Of a stretch of DNA of 64,000 bases, positions 25,001 through 35,909 are shown piece after piece (position 1 is the first letter of the stretch; each line of letters opens with the position of its first letter). A program made the position numbers and the translations under genes. The notes under the pieces were generated by a model that made no database searches, was not told where the DNA came from, and worked only from the letters and a program-made list of their open reading frames with translations. Location of the stretch: assembly GCA_026261815.1 (NCBI GenBank), contig JAMPIT010000484.1, positions 15,598,501 to 15,662,500 of the forward strand, in the 5' to 3' direction. Source of the stretch: Monarcha castaneiventris obscurior (lineage: Eukaryota > Chordata > Aves > Passeriformes > Monarchidae).

Positions 25001-28000
25001 ACTACATGAGACCTGCTAAAAGTGGAAAAGTTTGTTATATATTTTATTTTTAATAGTCTCTACCTTTCCCTTGATGTGGTTTTCTACCAATACTCAAAAA
25101 CTTCTCCCCAAGATATTTCATGAAATACATGAAAATCACTGTTAGTCTCCAAGACCCAAACATTTACACTGCAGTTGCATCATTGATTCAATCCATCCCA
25201 AAAGTGGGTTTAGACACCATAAAGACCTTCCCAGCTCCATTCCCCAGCAACACCAAACCACTGCCAGCAGCTAATTATCAAACCCATCATAGATGAGGCT
25301 CCTCAAAGGACTACAGCCACTTAAAGTCATTTAAAAGCTGCTGTCAAACTTTTAATGCAAGACACGTTTGGGAAAGGCCAGTTTCAGATTGAAGCCCAGA
25401 ACTTCTCTGTCTGACACAGCTGCCAGGAAACATCCTCAGGGAAGGAGCCGAGTCACACACAGTGTTTCAATTCATGAAAAACACTACGAGCATGGTCAGG
25501 TTCCTCCATTTCTATCTCCCAGCAGATCAGGAGAAAACAAGCAAGCTCATCTCCTGCAGAAACAGGTTTTCCGCTGGCTTTTTCTGAAAGGATTGTGCCC
25601 TTTTTTATAGATTCAAAGTGCAAATGCACTGGTTGCAACCTGAATTCAGGAACCTGTTCCTGAGCAGTGATTACACGCTTGCTCTCTCCAACTGAAAAGC
25701 ATAGCTACTTTTAGTTTCTGATTGCATATCTTCTAATTATTAGTTTTATCAAAGGAACTAAATTGATGGCACGAGCTATTTTTACAAAAGCAGACAAACA
25801 GGCATTCCAGGTAAAAGATGAATAGAGGCAAGAATGTTTCTTGACTAAGAAACCTCACGACAAAACTTACATTGCTTTTTTTTTCTTATGTTAAGCTTAC
25901 AAGCAATTTTTCTGTAAGCTTGCACACAACATTTAAGCAGCAAACAAGACATGCACATCAACTGCTATGTGAAATGCATACTTTCTTTACAATAGTTCAA
26001 AATATTCCCTTAACAGAGAAATTTTTTGCATAAAATAATTTATTAAATAATGCTACTTATATTTTATCAAGCTATCAGCGTAAAGTACCAAATAATCCAA
26101 GGAAATTGTAATACTTAACTCTAGAATGCTGTGAAAGAGATGAGTTTCTGAATGGTATTAAAAGCATAAGAGAAGAGCATTCAAAAGACCTTCTGAAACC
26201 TCTTGACTGTCAAGCTCATGTTCAATCCTGATTCTCTATACTCATCTTCATTTTTCTTTTGCCTGCTCCCTCCCACCTTTCGTTCCTCACAGTTCCTTCC
26301 TCTCCATCAAACCAGGCATCATCGCTGTTTGTGAAATCAAACCAGCTGCACTTCCTGAAGGACTGAGGTCTGAAGATGGACAGCCTGTCAACTTCAATTA
26401 CTCCTCAACACCTACAGGTTCTCATTCCTGACCCAGCTGCACAGCAGGTCAGTGTGTGTCTCACCCTGCTACAGACAGAATCAGAATATTTCTATCATAA
26501 AAGCCAGTCCTGACAAGGAAATGCTTTAACTCCAGCTGGGGAATGCCTCACTACCAAGAAGATACGTGGTCTAACCCAACTCCTGCCATTAGCATAAGAC
26601 TAAGCTGCTAATTAGCAGAGAAACAGCGTGGCAGAGCAGATGTGTATTTACTACAACCCCGCATCAGCACTTGGCACAGAACTCCAGAGAGGGTTCTCAG
26701 GCTCCCAGACTAACGTGGACCTCGGGCTGTACGTCCTGTCAAAGGTTTTCAGCACCAGTGGGGAGCGCTTCAGTGGGAGCTGGACTGCAAATGCTCTGAA
26801 AATCCAGGTCCAAACGACTCAACTCTGGGAATCAAGCGCTGCATTCGATGTAAGAGGAGAGAACTCGCTGGCCCCGTGCTGCCTCCGGTTCCTCCTGCTG
26901 CCTGAAGCCCTCGGGCTGACAGGACAACTAGCGTGAGAAAAAAGGAGAAGCAGCGCTTCATTTCAGTCCTTTCTTTTTTTTTTTTTTCCCAAAGAAAGAT
27001 TAGCAAGCAGTGAAGGAAAACTCTCCAGCAAACTGCCTTAAGTAGAATGCTCGTGTGAAATCTCACTGCCAGTCGCACCAACAGACGTCATCCTTTTCGC
27101 ATCCTCTCAAAAGTGTTTCCCCCAGGAAACTAAATCAATAATCTTAAGCAATAGCAACTGCACACACAAAGCAGACTGCTTTAAGTATAACATGAAAAAG
27201 CACTGTTCATGTTGTTTTTAGGATTATGTGTTTTAATTACACCCCTTCGCCCTCCTTCTTGCTTTGTAATTGAATTTTCTTTTATCTTTAGAAGGCTAAC
27301 TTTATTCATAAGAGGCTGTGGATGGCAGAGTTCAATCCTTTCACTGTAGAGTCCTGAGGTCTCCCACTGCTTTCCAAGATTTTATTCGCATTTTGTTTTA
27401 AAAGGGTTCCAGCTCAGATTAGCAAATGGGTTTTTAATGGAAATACATGCATATCTAGAGGAGGTGCATTAAAAGGACAACACACAAAAATCTCCCTTTT
27501 TATCTGAATGTAACCTAGAAATAACAATGTCCCAAGTTCCATCACAAAGGGCTTAGAAGAAGTCTGTTCAACCAGTAAGTATTTACAGGACACACTATCC
27601 TATGTGAAATTACAGCTCTGGGTAGTATAACATTTCTCATTCTACCTGTGAGATCCAACAAATCTCACAAAGACAAGCTGGCTTGAGCACACTGCCACTG
27701 TGTCAGCAATACACGCTCCTGGCTGCCTGATGCCCTGACACAACTCCTTGTGTGTGAAAAGAAAATCCCTCTCCAGCCATCATTACTGACCGAACAGAAC
27801 CTGGCCACTATTCCAGTTCCACTGCCAGCACATCTCTTAACGTTATGTCCAAGCAGAAATAAGAAGAGGCTAAAAGCACACAAAGATGGTTCCATCTCAC
27901 CTTACAGCCTGGACTACTTCATACACTTTAGGTGTTAAAGCTGTACCCAAACCTTTCAAGTCAAGTAAGTGAAGTTTCCTAACAGGCTGAGAAAACATCT

Positions 28001-28521
28001 CAGAGTAACAAGGCTTTAAATGTGGCATTTTAGGTCTAGAAAACTGAGGAAAACATACACACTAGGCTGGCTGTAATGCCAGTACAGGTCTTCCTGGATT
28101 GATTAATTCCAAGAGACTTCAGGCGTCAACATAAATAATCATCATGAGTCTCTGCATATGATCTTGGAACATCTTCAACCAAACATGATCTTCAAACCCT
28201 CTGACGGGGAGCCAAACAGGCACCTATTTTTACTGTAGCTCGTGAGCTGTGCCTGCACTATCCCCTGAAATGCAGTTTTAACATGCTAAAGCTCCCTTCG
28301 AGTCATCTACCACTCTATGCACATGCAAACTGTGATGGCAAAACACAGCTTTCCCCTGGATCTTTTCCCCCTAAATGGAATTACCGTATTATGAGCTGTG
28401 CTAAATCACGGAATTCTCTCTTTCTAGGCAATGCCACAAAAATATGGCCTTGCCTTTTTTTATTGCTCCTTAACTGATGTGCTCCCTTCTCATTCCTCCC
28501 TTTAAAAAGTACTGAAAGCTT
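22096..28521. other. Gene-free stretch
   Basis: AT-leaning sequence with scattered open frames under about 115 codons and no recognisable motif. A minus-strand ATG|GTAAGT donor at about 24715 follows a short hydrophobic open stretch, but its acceptor is poor. A GC-richer patch at 26.6-26.95 kb precedes a poly-T run at 26974-26987. CCCCCCC at 24643 and GGGGG at 24657 form a tiny inverted pair. Confidence 0.4.
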
Positions 28522-28557
28522 AGAAAGAGAGGAGAGGAGGAGAAAAAAAAAGAAAGA
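28522..28557 (+). repeat. Homopurine tract, 36 nt
   Basis: An uninterrupted run of A and G runs from AGAAAGAGAGGAGAGG to AAAGAAAGA. It is long enough to adopt triplex or altered-helix structure in principle. It may be no more than a decayed simple repeat. Confidence 0.75.
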
Positions 28558-30721
28558 TTAAGAAAAGAAAGACAACAGCTTTCAACAACAAATTTCAAAT
28601 CACAAGAACATTAACAGGCCTAAAGGCCTAAGAAGAGTTAGAGCTAGGGTTTTAGTAAAGAGCTCACAGTAAAGGATGATACTCTTATTACCCCAACATC
28701 ACGAATGGTAAAATTACAAGAAAATCTGTTCCCATTTTAAGATTTTTTTCTTCATGTCTGTTCATACAGAGAGAAAAACAAGACTTGAGCCTACGGGCTC
28801 AAAAGACAGAGTGCAACTGAAAAAGATTTCTCTATTTTTAGGAGTACCATTTCAAAGCTTGATCCTGACAACAATGGAACATTTACACTGTCATAAAAAG
28901 TGTTTTCAAATTCATAGTTTTTTTCCTCCCCACTGAATTATTTTTGCAGCCCTGTACCTGTAAAATTCAGTGTATATTTTTTCAGACATCACTCTGCTGT
29001 CACATGTAATCTTGTTTCTGTTATTAATATATACAAAAGAGAGATAATACTCTTCTATTCCAGTTCCACTTCAACCTTTGAATCATTAGCTGTGATTATT
29101 AAATCAGAATTTTAATTCTGGAGCAGGATGTAATAAAAACAGTGCCTCAGAAAAACCAAAGGATACCTTTGTCCTGAAAACACTACCTTTGTTATTTCAT
29201 GAAGTCTGCATTTTCTTCCCCCATGTCAATACTCTGCATCTAAGTGTAGCCCATGGAAGTTCTTTAGAGCTAAACCCACTAGAAATACCTGTATGTATGA
29301 TAATCACACGCTTCTGCTGTGACATTCCATTTTAAATATACTCTTGATTAAATGGAAAAGAAAACCGTTCGCCTGGTTGTGTTTAAAAAACACATCTCTG
29401 CTGACAGCCCAAGTCTGTTTTGATTTGCTCCCTATAGAAATGGAGTTGCTAGAAAACATTAAGTGGCAAGTGCAGCACTGGATGTAAATTACACCATCTC
29501 CACTTAAGTGCTGCCCTCAGCAGCAGCCGGAAATTGCACAGCCCAGCACTGCCAGGATCGCTCCAGGAGCAACAGGAATGTAAAAAAAATGAATTATCAG
29601 ATCTCTATGCAAAGCAAGCACATCAACTGAGTGAAAAACTGGCCTAAAAAAATACTCCCTAAAAGCTTTCCGAATCTGAGGTCAATGTCTCTGCAACATC
29701 TTAACTTTAATTCTCGTAAGGTACTTTGTTAGCCTTTATGGTTACAAAAATGGTCTTCTAAACACAAAAGATTAAAAGCTCATTCTCTGATATGAGGGCT
29801 GGGCACGCCCAGAAGTGAACGGCCACAAAATGAACAGAAAACTGCTGAGGTACAGAGAAATAGTGAATGGATTTTTCTAAAGGGCGACAGAAAAACACTC
29901 ATTAACAGCAAAATGAAATCACTTTTCTTGATTCAACAATCTCCAACATACTTATTACCTTACAGCAAAGTCAATCACGTGGAATATAAATCCTTTGGAT
30001 TGTGGCATATAATAGGGATTAAATGCAAGATCCAAGTTCTCCTGTGCACATCACAGAGCTGTGGCCACAAGGCACCGTGGAACCTCCACAAGGAGACTGA
30101 TTTGATCTTGTTCCTCCAGACCAGGGATGTTCATTTTGACCTTTTCCAAACTGAAGCATCCTCTCACACCATATCTATGTGATCTATTCACACCACAGCA
30201 TGTAGGCTTAGTGTCTGGGAATACATATCTGAATTATCAGCTTTGGAAATTGCTAAAGTTTCACCACCTGGGAACTTCAGAGTAAGGTTTTTAAATGTTG
30301 AAAATATCAGTGTTAAATTCCACACCACATCCTGCACAGCAGATCTGGTCAAAGATCACTACATGGTAAAACTTCATTAAATGAAGTTAATTCATAAAAT
30401 AATTTGTCAAGAACTAAGAGTTTTAGAAAGGATATGATAAACCCAAGTCTACTGATCACCTCAGGTGAGAGGGTGCTTTCATCCAATGAGACTTGAAATA
30501 TTTTGGAGCTTCCTCTGGAAGGTCATCTCAAAAGGCTGATTATAAAGACACTAAATAATGATAGAAAGAAAAAGCGGTTGTTCACAATACAAGGAGGACT
30601 AATGACTGCACTGTGTCCTGCTTTCCAAGAGAAACACAAACATGAAATGAGTGCGAAGTTTTAAGACAATACAGAACCATTCAAGAGGTGAAAAATAAAT
30701 GCTGTTTGCTAAGAACTGCAG
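28558..30721. other. Gene-free stretch
   Basis: AT-leaning sequence with no repeats, structural RNA or motif-bearing frames recognised. Confidence 0.4.
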
Positions 30722-31005
30722 AAGGATAATAGCAGATGAAATTAAAGGCAAGATAATAAGACACAGAAAAAGAAATAACCTCACCTGTACAATGAGATCT
30801 AAATTAGCTACTGCAACTTGGAATTTTGAAACTGTTACAACTAATTCTCTTGGAACATCAATTTCATACTCATTAAGAGCCCCGTGGAATGGAGAAGAAA
30901 ACAACAAACACTGTGCTACAATTCTAGAAATCCAGAGCCCCTTGAGACAGCCTGTAGTGCTGGTGACAAACAGCCATGTAAATACTAGAAGATGCACAAA
31001 AAAAG
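30722..31005 (+). other. Alternative plus-strand exon-like reading of the same block
   Basis: The same block on the plus strand has an acceptor-like TTTGCTAAGAACTGCAG ending at 30721 and a donor AAAAAAAG|GTAAGA at 31005/31006. An ATG-started frame runs 30699-31046 through it and contains TCTMRSKLATATWNFETVTT. The acceptor is weaker in pyrimidines than the minus-strand one. Only one strand at most is likely to be real; this entry records the competing reading. Confidence 0.15.
30785..30984 (-). other. Exon-like cassette, minus strand (unidentified, possibly coding)
   Basis: On the minus strand a polypyrimidine-rich stretch ending in GTGCATCTTCTAG| at 30985 is followed by 200 nt that end in ATTGTACAG|GTGAGG at 30785/30784, a near-perfect donor. 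One frame is open across the full 200 nt (phase 1 entry, phase 0 exit) with no in-frame ATG, as expected of an internal coding exon. The reading has a hydrophobic first half and then an acidic/beta-rich end containing ALNEYEIDVPRELVV and VSKFQVAVANLDLIVQ, which looks protein-like, but I could not place it in a family. It lies on the strand of the promoter at 39.9 kb. Doubt remains because the opposite strand is also open with its own splice-like sites. Confidence 0.3.
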
Positions 31006-33921
31006 GTAAGAAAGATCATGAGAGACTTGAAACACTTCTAGACTAACAGGGACAGATGTAAAATTCAGTTTTACAGCAAAGGTGAGAAACAGCCACAATC
31101 AGAAAGAGCAGCCCTGTCCAGCACTGCACACACAAGCTCCAGATGGGCTTCAGCACCTCCTGTCCAACACAACAGGTTTCCTTCTTTGAGCTGAGCAGTG
31201 CAACTATGGAACAGTACAAGAGGTGTGCAAAATCAGAACTGGTATCAAAAAGAACTATCAGGAAAGGTTATTCACTATTTCTCCTACCAAAGAAAACACA
31301 GACTGAGCACCTTTTCCCACAGCACACAAAGAACTGCAGATTCAAGCACAGGCAGCTGTGGATTCAGAAAGGACCAGACAAACTGACAGAGAACAGGTCC
31401 TGGTTCCTGTGCAGTGGGGCAAGAAGGGGCTGTGCTCTACTTCACTGCCTCTTATCCTCATTGCAAGAGATTTCTGAGGTGAGACACAGGACTAGGTGTC
31501 CTCCTGATCTGACACATTATGGTAATTTTTATGCTCATCCCACTTTTAGCTAGACTCGAAGCCGCTCTTCCTCCAGCAACGCAAAGAAACTTCTCACCCA
31601 CCCCCAGGAGCCACCACAGAGGTATTTTTGTCTGAAACCTCCCTGCTAAGGTAGAATCTCAGAAGGGTTAATTTTACACACTGAAGTGGATTTTGCCATG
31701 CTGTTTGTCAGATGCATCGAGGCAAGGCAGACAATGAAGAAATCATACACCATTAGTCTTTGAAACTCCAAAAACACTGCTTCATTCAGAGACTCGGCCA
31801 GCCTGACCACTGCAACCACTGTGACCCAGCTTTCTAAAACCACACCTCTTCAGAAGCATCAATGCTGCTATTTTTCTATAAAAATGCCTTGAGTAATTGA
31901 TAGAAAGTTATTTTTTTCTGCAATATTGTCTACACCCACACTTGCGTGTAAGAATGATCAAGACTAATGAAGCATATTCTGATGTCATTATCTACGTCAC
32001 AGCACAAAAGGAAAGCTTTAAATAAATATAATATATAAATTGCTTTAAATAAAAGCATATTAAACTACACAATGCTGCAATTTCTGAATAACCTAAAAAC
32101 AGTTCCCAGTAAGATGCAAGCACCATTTGGAAACAAAATATAAATGCAAAAGATTAAACCTGAATATTGAAATAAAAACTTAGATTTACTATGAAAAGAA
32201 TTTCTGCTATTCTTATTGGATAATCATAAGAATTATAATTTTTGTCAAGTTGCTTTTAGATGGAAATTGAACTCCAATTAGAAATAAAAACTGCACTTTC
32301 ATTTTACTTGGATAATGAGTATTCTTACTTTAAAAGTATTTACAGAGAAGGCAGAAGCAAAGAAAACAATATTTTGGTATTCATTAAGTAAGAACATAGA
32401 GTTAAACCAAGAAACATTAACTTCAGTTTAAAAATTTGTGGCTTTTTTTGTCACCTTGCCCTTCCTTGCTGTCTTTTTTTTTGTACGAAGACCAGAAGAA
32501 GAAACAACCTTCCCTGATTCTTCAGTTTCCAGTCATTATCTCTTTCTTCCAGAAGACGAACCAGTAAAAAAATCAAAACCAGACAAAGCAGCTGTTGGAC
32601 ACACTCCCTCTACACTTGCAGTGAGGACAGAATTATCTAGAACTGGCTTATTATCAAAACAACTGGACTCATGTGCTTCAACAAACCACTTCCCTAAATA
32701 CATTGGTTTTAATTGACGGGAGCAACAAAATACATGTTTAAATTTCCTAAGGAATAAGTTCAAAATGTAAGATCAGGCCACAAGAAAAAGGGGAATTCAA
32801 AATTAAGCTCCTTCTCCCTCCCCAAAATCTCTTAAAAAAGTTTAACAAATAACTTAAGATATAAAATAAACACATGATAAAGAAGACTTTTGCTCTTGGC
32901 CACTGGAATAAAAACCTTCACAGCTAAATTGACTGGATTTTGTTTTGCAAATAGAAGAGGAAAAACTTCCCTGGAAGAGGAGAAGATTTCCCTATGCCCG
33001 TGCCCATGGTCACATTCATTTAAAAGGAGTTGATTAGCTCTGTTCAATTGGCCAATTAGTGCTATATCTGTAACACTTGTGACTGATCCTGTGCTTGCAT
33101 TATTTCTTAGGGCCATTAGTTTAACCCTCATGGTAACACTTTGAAGAGCAATGAGCAGAGTTAATCCTGGAAGGAATCACTGCCTCCTTCAATAATTTCT
33201 TTTTTAGGATGTGCACTCTGTGAGTTTTGCTGGCCCAACTGCAAGGAAGCATCCCCGTGTTCTTCCCCTGCCTGTCTGCTTGGCATTCCCTACCTGGACA
33301 CTTCTTTAGGAATCTAATGACAGGCCCTGTCATTTACTTGAAAACACAATTTGAACAATTTAGTGCTTAACACATTAATGAGGGCATGTTTGGAACTAGA
33401 CATTAGGAAAAAATAAATACAAATATTTATATATATGTGAGGGAAAGCCTGTGTCTATATACACAAACCTGTCAGGCTTCACTAGCATTTCTCCACACTG
33501 CTCTGAAACATCACAGCTTTTTCAGCACCATGTCCTCATTCAAAGTTATTGGGCACTGAAGCCAGCGTTGGCCTCCTTTCAAAAGAAGACGCTTTGACAA
33601 GAAAGATACTCTCAAAAACCCACTGTGGTTTCAGACAAGGCTTTACAGTATAATGGAGTTTCACAGTCCTTAGGTTTAATTTTTTTTTCTTTTTTTTTTT
33701 TTTGATGATTTCAAGACAAATAACTTTCTTTTTTTAAACCAAGAGGCCATGACTCCCCATGCAGAGAGCAAAGTGCAGGCTCGAGAAGCAAAGGTGCACA
33801 CTACTACAGCTCCCAAGGAGGCAGGGAATCCTAAATGGATTTCATTCAGTCAGGCAACAAAAAGAAAAAATACACCAAATAATAATTTTTAAACATGGTA
33901 CATTTGTATGTATTTTCCCAG
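31006..33921. other. Gene-free AT-rich stretch
   Basis: This contains a very AT-rich part at 32.0-32.4 kb in which GCTTTAAATAAA occurs at 32015-32026 and again at 32042-32053. A broken poly-T tract (T9, C, T14) lies at 33680-33703. The plus frame at 31143-31553 starts with ATG but has a pyrimidine at -3 and no motif. The minus frame at 32832-33131 has no motif I recognise. Confidence 0.4.
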
Positions 33922-33981
33922 GTCAAGAGATCAAGAAAAAGATAAGAAATGCCAGAGCATCACTTGCTCCAGCAGAGAGAG
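33922..33981 (+). other. Exon-like cassette, 60 nt, open frame
   Basis: TTTGTATGTATTTTCCCAG| ends at 33921, an excellent acceptor. The next 60 nt end in CAGAGAGAG|GTGAGA at 33981/33982, a good donor. The frame is open and reads QEIKKKIRNARASLAPAER, basic then polar, within a longer open frame (33759-34058). The length is a multiple of three. No family was recognised and no partner exons were found. It is antisense to the presumed minus-strand gene. Confidence 0.2.
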
Positions 33982-35318
33982 GTGAGACACCCACAGAGCC
34001 ATTTGTAATAAATGTGCACCCAGCATCAGAAGGGAAGTGCCTTCACTTCCTGGCTTGATCGGTTTCTTCTGGAAACAATGACAAATTTGAAGGTGCTATT
34101 TATGGCTTTCTGCCACCCATTGCCAGAAGAAATAGTGACTACAGCCTCTAAATACATCAAGACAGAGTTCATCTTCTCCAATCCATTTGATATCTACTTC
34201 AGCATCACTGCTCCAGTCCCTCACATCCTTGAAAAGGATTAAGTGACAAACAGCAAAACCTTGCAGGGTTCCCCATCACCATCATTACTTTCAACCAATG
34301 ACCCAATTCTGCAAGACAGAGCACCTCTTGAGATATGCTGAGAGCCCTCAACTCCAATCAGCCAAAATAGGAGAGGAGGTCGCTCAGCCCTGCATCATTT
34401 ACTCTTAGAGAAAAAAATAATCCAAGATGCATCTCTTCTCTCACTGATCAGTACTCTCAGAGAATCTCAAAGCTGGTTTAATAGCGGCATCATTTTTAGA
34501 TAACATCACATTCCACTAATCTCCTTCCCAACTCATCTGTTGGAAGAAAGAGATCATTTCTGTAGTGAACAAATGTCCTCAAGTGTAACAGCAAATAAAC
34601 CAGTGTAAATGAAGTGCCACAGCAACATAAACAATGACCTTGAAGACCAGCAAGCTGCTGCTCAGGATGACTCTAGGGACAATAATCACATTTTAAATGT
34701 CTACATAATCTGAACAAATTGCTAAGATTACCTCTGTAGCTACAACTCACCTGCACTGTAGGTAAAAGCATCTGTAACCTGTCCATGTGCCAAATCCCAG
34801 TGGGTGGAAAAAGCCAAAACAAAACACACACGGTTCCCACCAACTTTAAGTGAAGGGAAAACTCTTACTTGTGCATTATTTACCACAAGTAACCCATGCA
34901 GCAAAAAGCTTGTGTCACTTAAAGCTGCACTGTCTCATTAAAAAAAAAAAAAAAAAGATGGCTTGAAAGAGCAGAAATCCCAGTACTAAAGAGAAGCATT
35001 ACAGAAGAGATGGCTGTGAACTTCACTGAAGCCCTCCTTGCTTCAGGTTTTAACATTATTGCTTACCTGGTTATCCCAGGAAACAAGGCTCATTAGATTA
35101 ATGTGGAGTATTTGCATGTGTGCAGTTTTTTGCCTCTCCTCTTGTGACCCTTCCTCAAACCCAGCCAACAAAACCTGACCAAGGGCTTGGGGTTTCTATG
35201 ACACTGAGATCCAACAAGTGTTGTACTAGGGTGCTTCTTTTCATAGGGAAAATAAATCCAGACATCACTGTCTCCATTGAAAGATGAATGAAGACATCCC
35301 AGAAAATCCACAAGAGGT
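33982..35318. other. Gene-free stretch with poly-A run
   Basis: A run of 17 A lies at 34940-34956 with no recognisable retroposed body upstream. A minus-strand donor CAG|GTAAGC at 35067/35066 follows an open frame of about 36 codons, but no good acceptor was found. Nothing else was recognised. Confidence 0.35.
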
Positions 35319-35362
35319 AAAGAAAAGGAAAAAGAGGAGGGGAAGAGAGAGGAAGAAAGAGA
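35319..35362 (+). repeat. Homopurine tract, 44 nt
   Basis: An uninterrupted A/G run covers AAAGAAAAGGAAAAAGAGG through AAGAAAGAGA. It is the longest purine-only run I noted in the window. Its complement is a pyrimidine tract on the minus strand, which is upstream of no good AG acceptor. Confidence 0.75.
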
Positions 35363-35863
35363 CCTTGGGACCTGGGCTTCCCCACTCGTGTGGCTCCCAG
35401 GCCTTCTTTATTTGCACAGCTCCCAGCTAAACACTCCTCAGTGGTGTCTGTGGGTGATAACCCAACACTCCCAAACCAAACAAAGCAGAGAACAACCCCC
35501 AAGACTTCTGGCTTTCCATCTTCAAAGGCTGTTAAAGCATCCCCCCACCACTCAGTAACTACCATGCAGCTTTGCATTAGTTAAAATTCACTCCTTTCCC
35601 AGAGACGTGGAGAGTTACCTGGAGAGTCCCAGCTGATAGGCACAATATCTTATTCCAGCCCAAGCTCACACCCTCCTTTCTCACAGGGGAACTTTTAAAA
35701 TATTCAAACATGTAATTCCCCTAAGGGATGCCCTATTAAGAATGCAGAGTAGAATTTATATTGTAATGCTTTAATTCTACAGACCAGCCTTTACTAGGAA
35801 CCCTTAAAAAACCTCAATCTCACCCATAAATAGGGGCAAAATAGTAATCATAATTATTACTAT
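35363..35863. other. Gene-free stretch
   Basis: Nothing recognised. Short open frames on both strands at 35390-35584 overlap and have no motif. Confidence 0.35.
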
Positions 35864-35909
35864 GATGATGATTATTATTATTATTACTACTATTATTACT
35901 ATTACTACT
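35864..35909. repeat. Compound trinucleotide microsatellite (GAT/ATT/ACT)n
   Basis: About 46 bp of GATGATG, then ATT repeats, then mixed ACT and ATT units. Interruptions between unit types suggest an older, decaying microsatellite derived from one expanded triplet. Confidence 0.85.

Noticed and set aside
34940..34956. A17 run as the tail of a processed pseudogene
   Set aside because: No retroposed gene body or target-site duplication is visible upstream, and processed pseudogenes are rare in birds.
35067..35185. Minus-strand exon with donor CAG|GTAAGC and about 36 open codons
   Set aside because: The donor is excellent, but every upstream AG lacks a pyrimidine tract, so no exon start can be supported.
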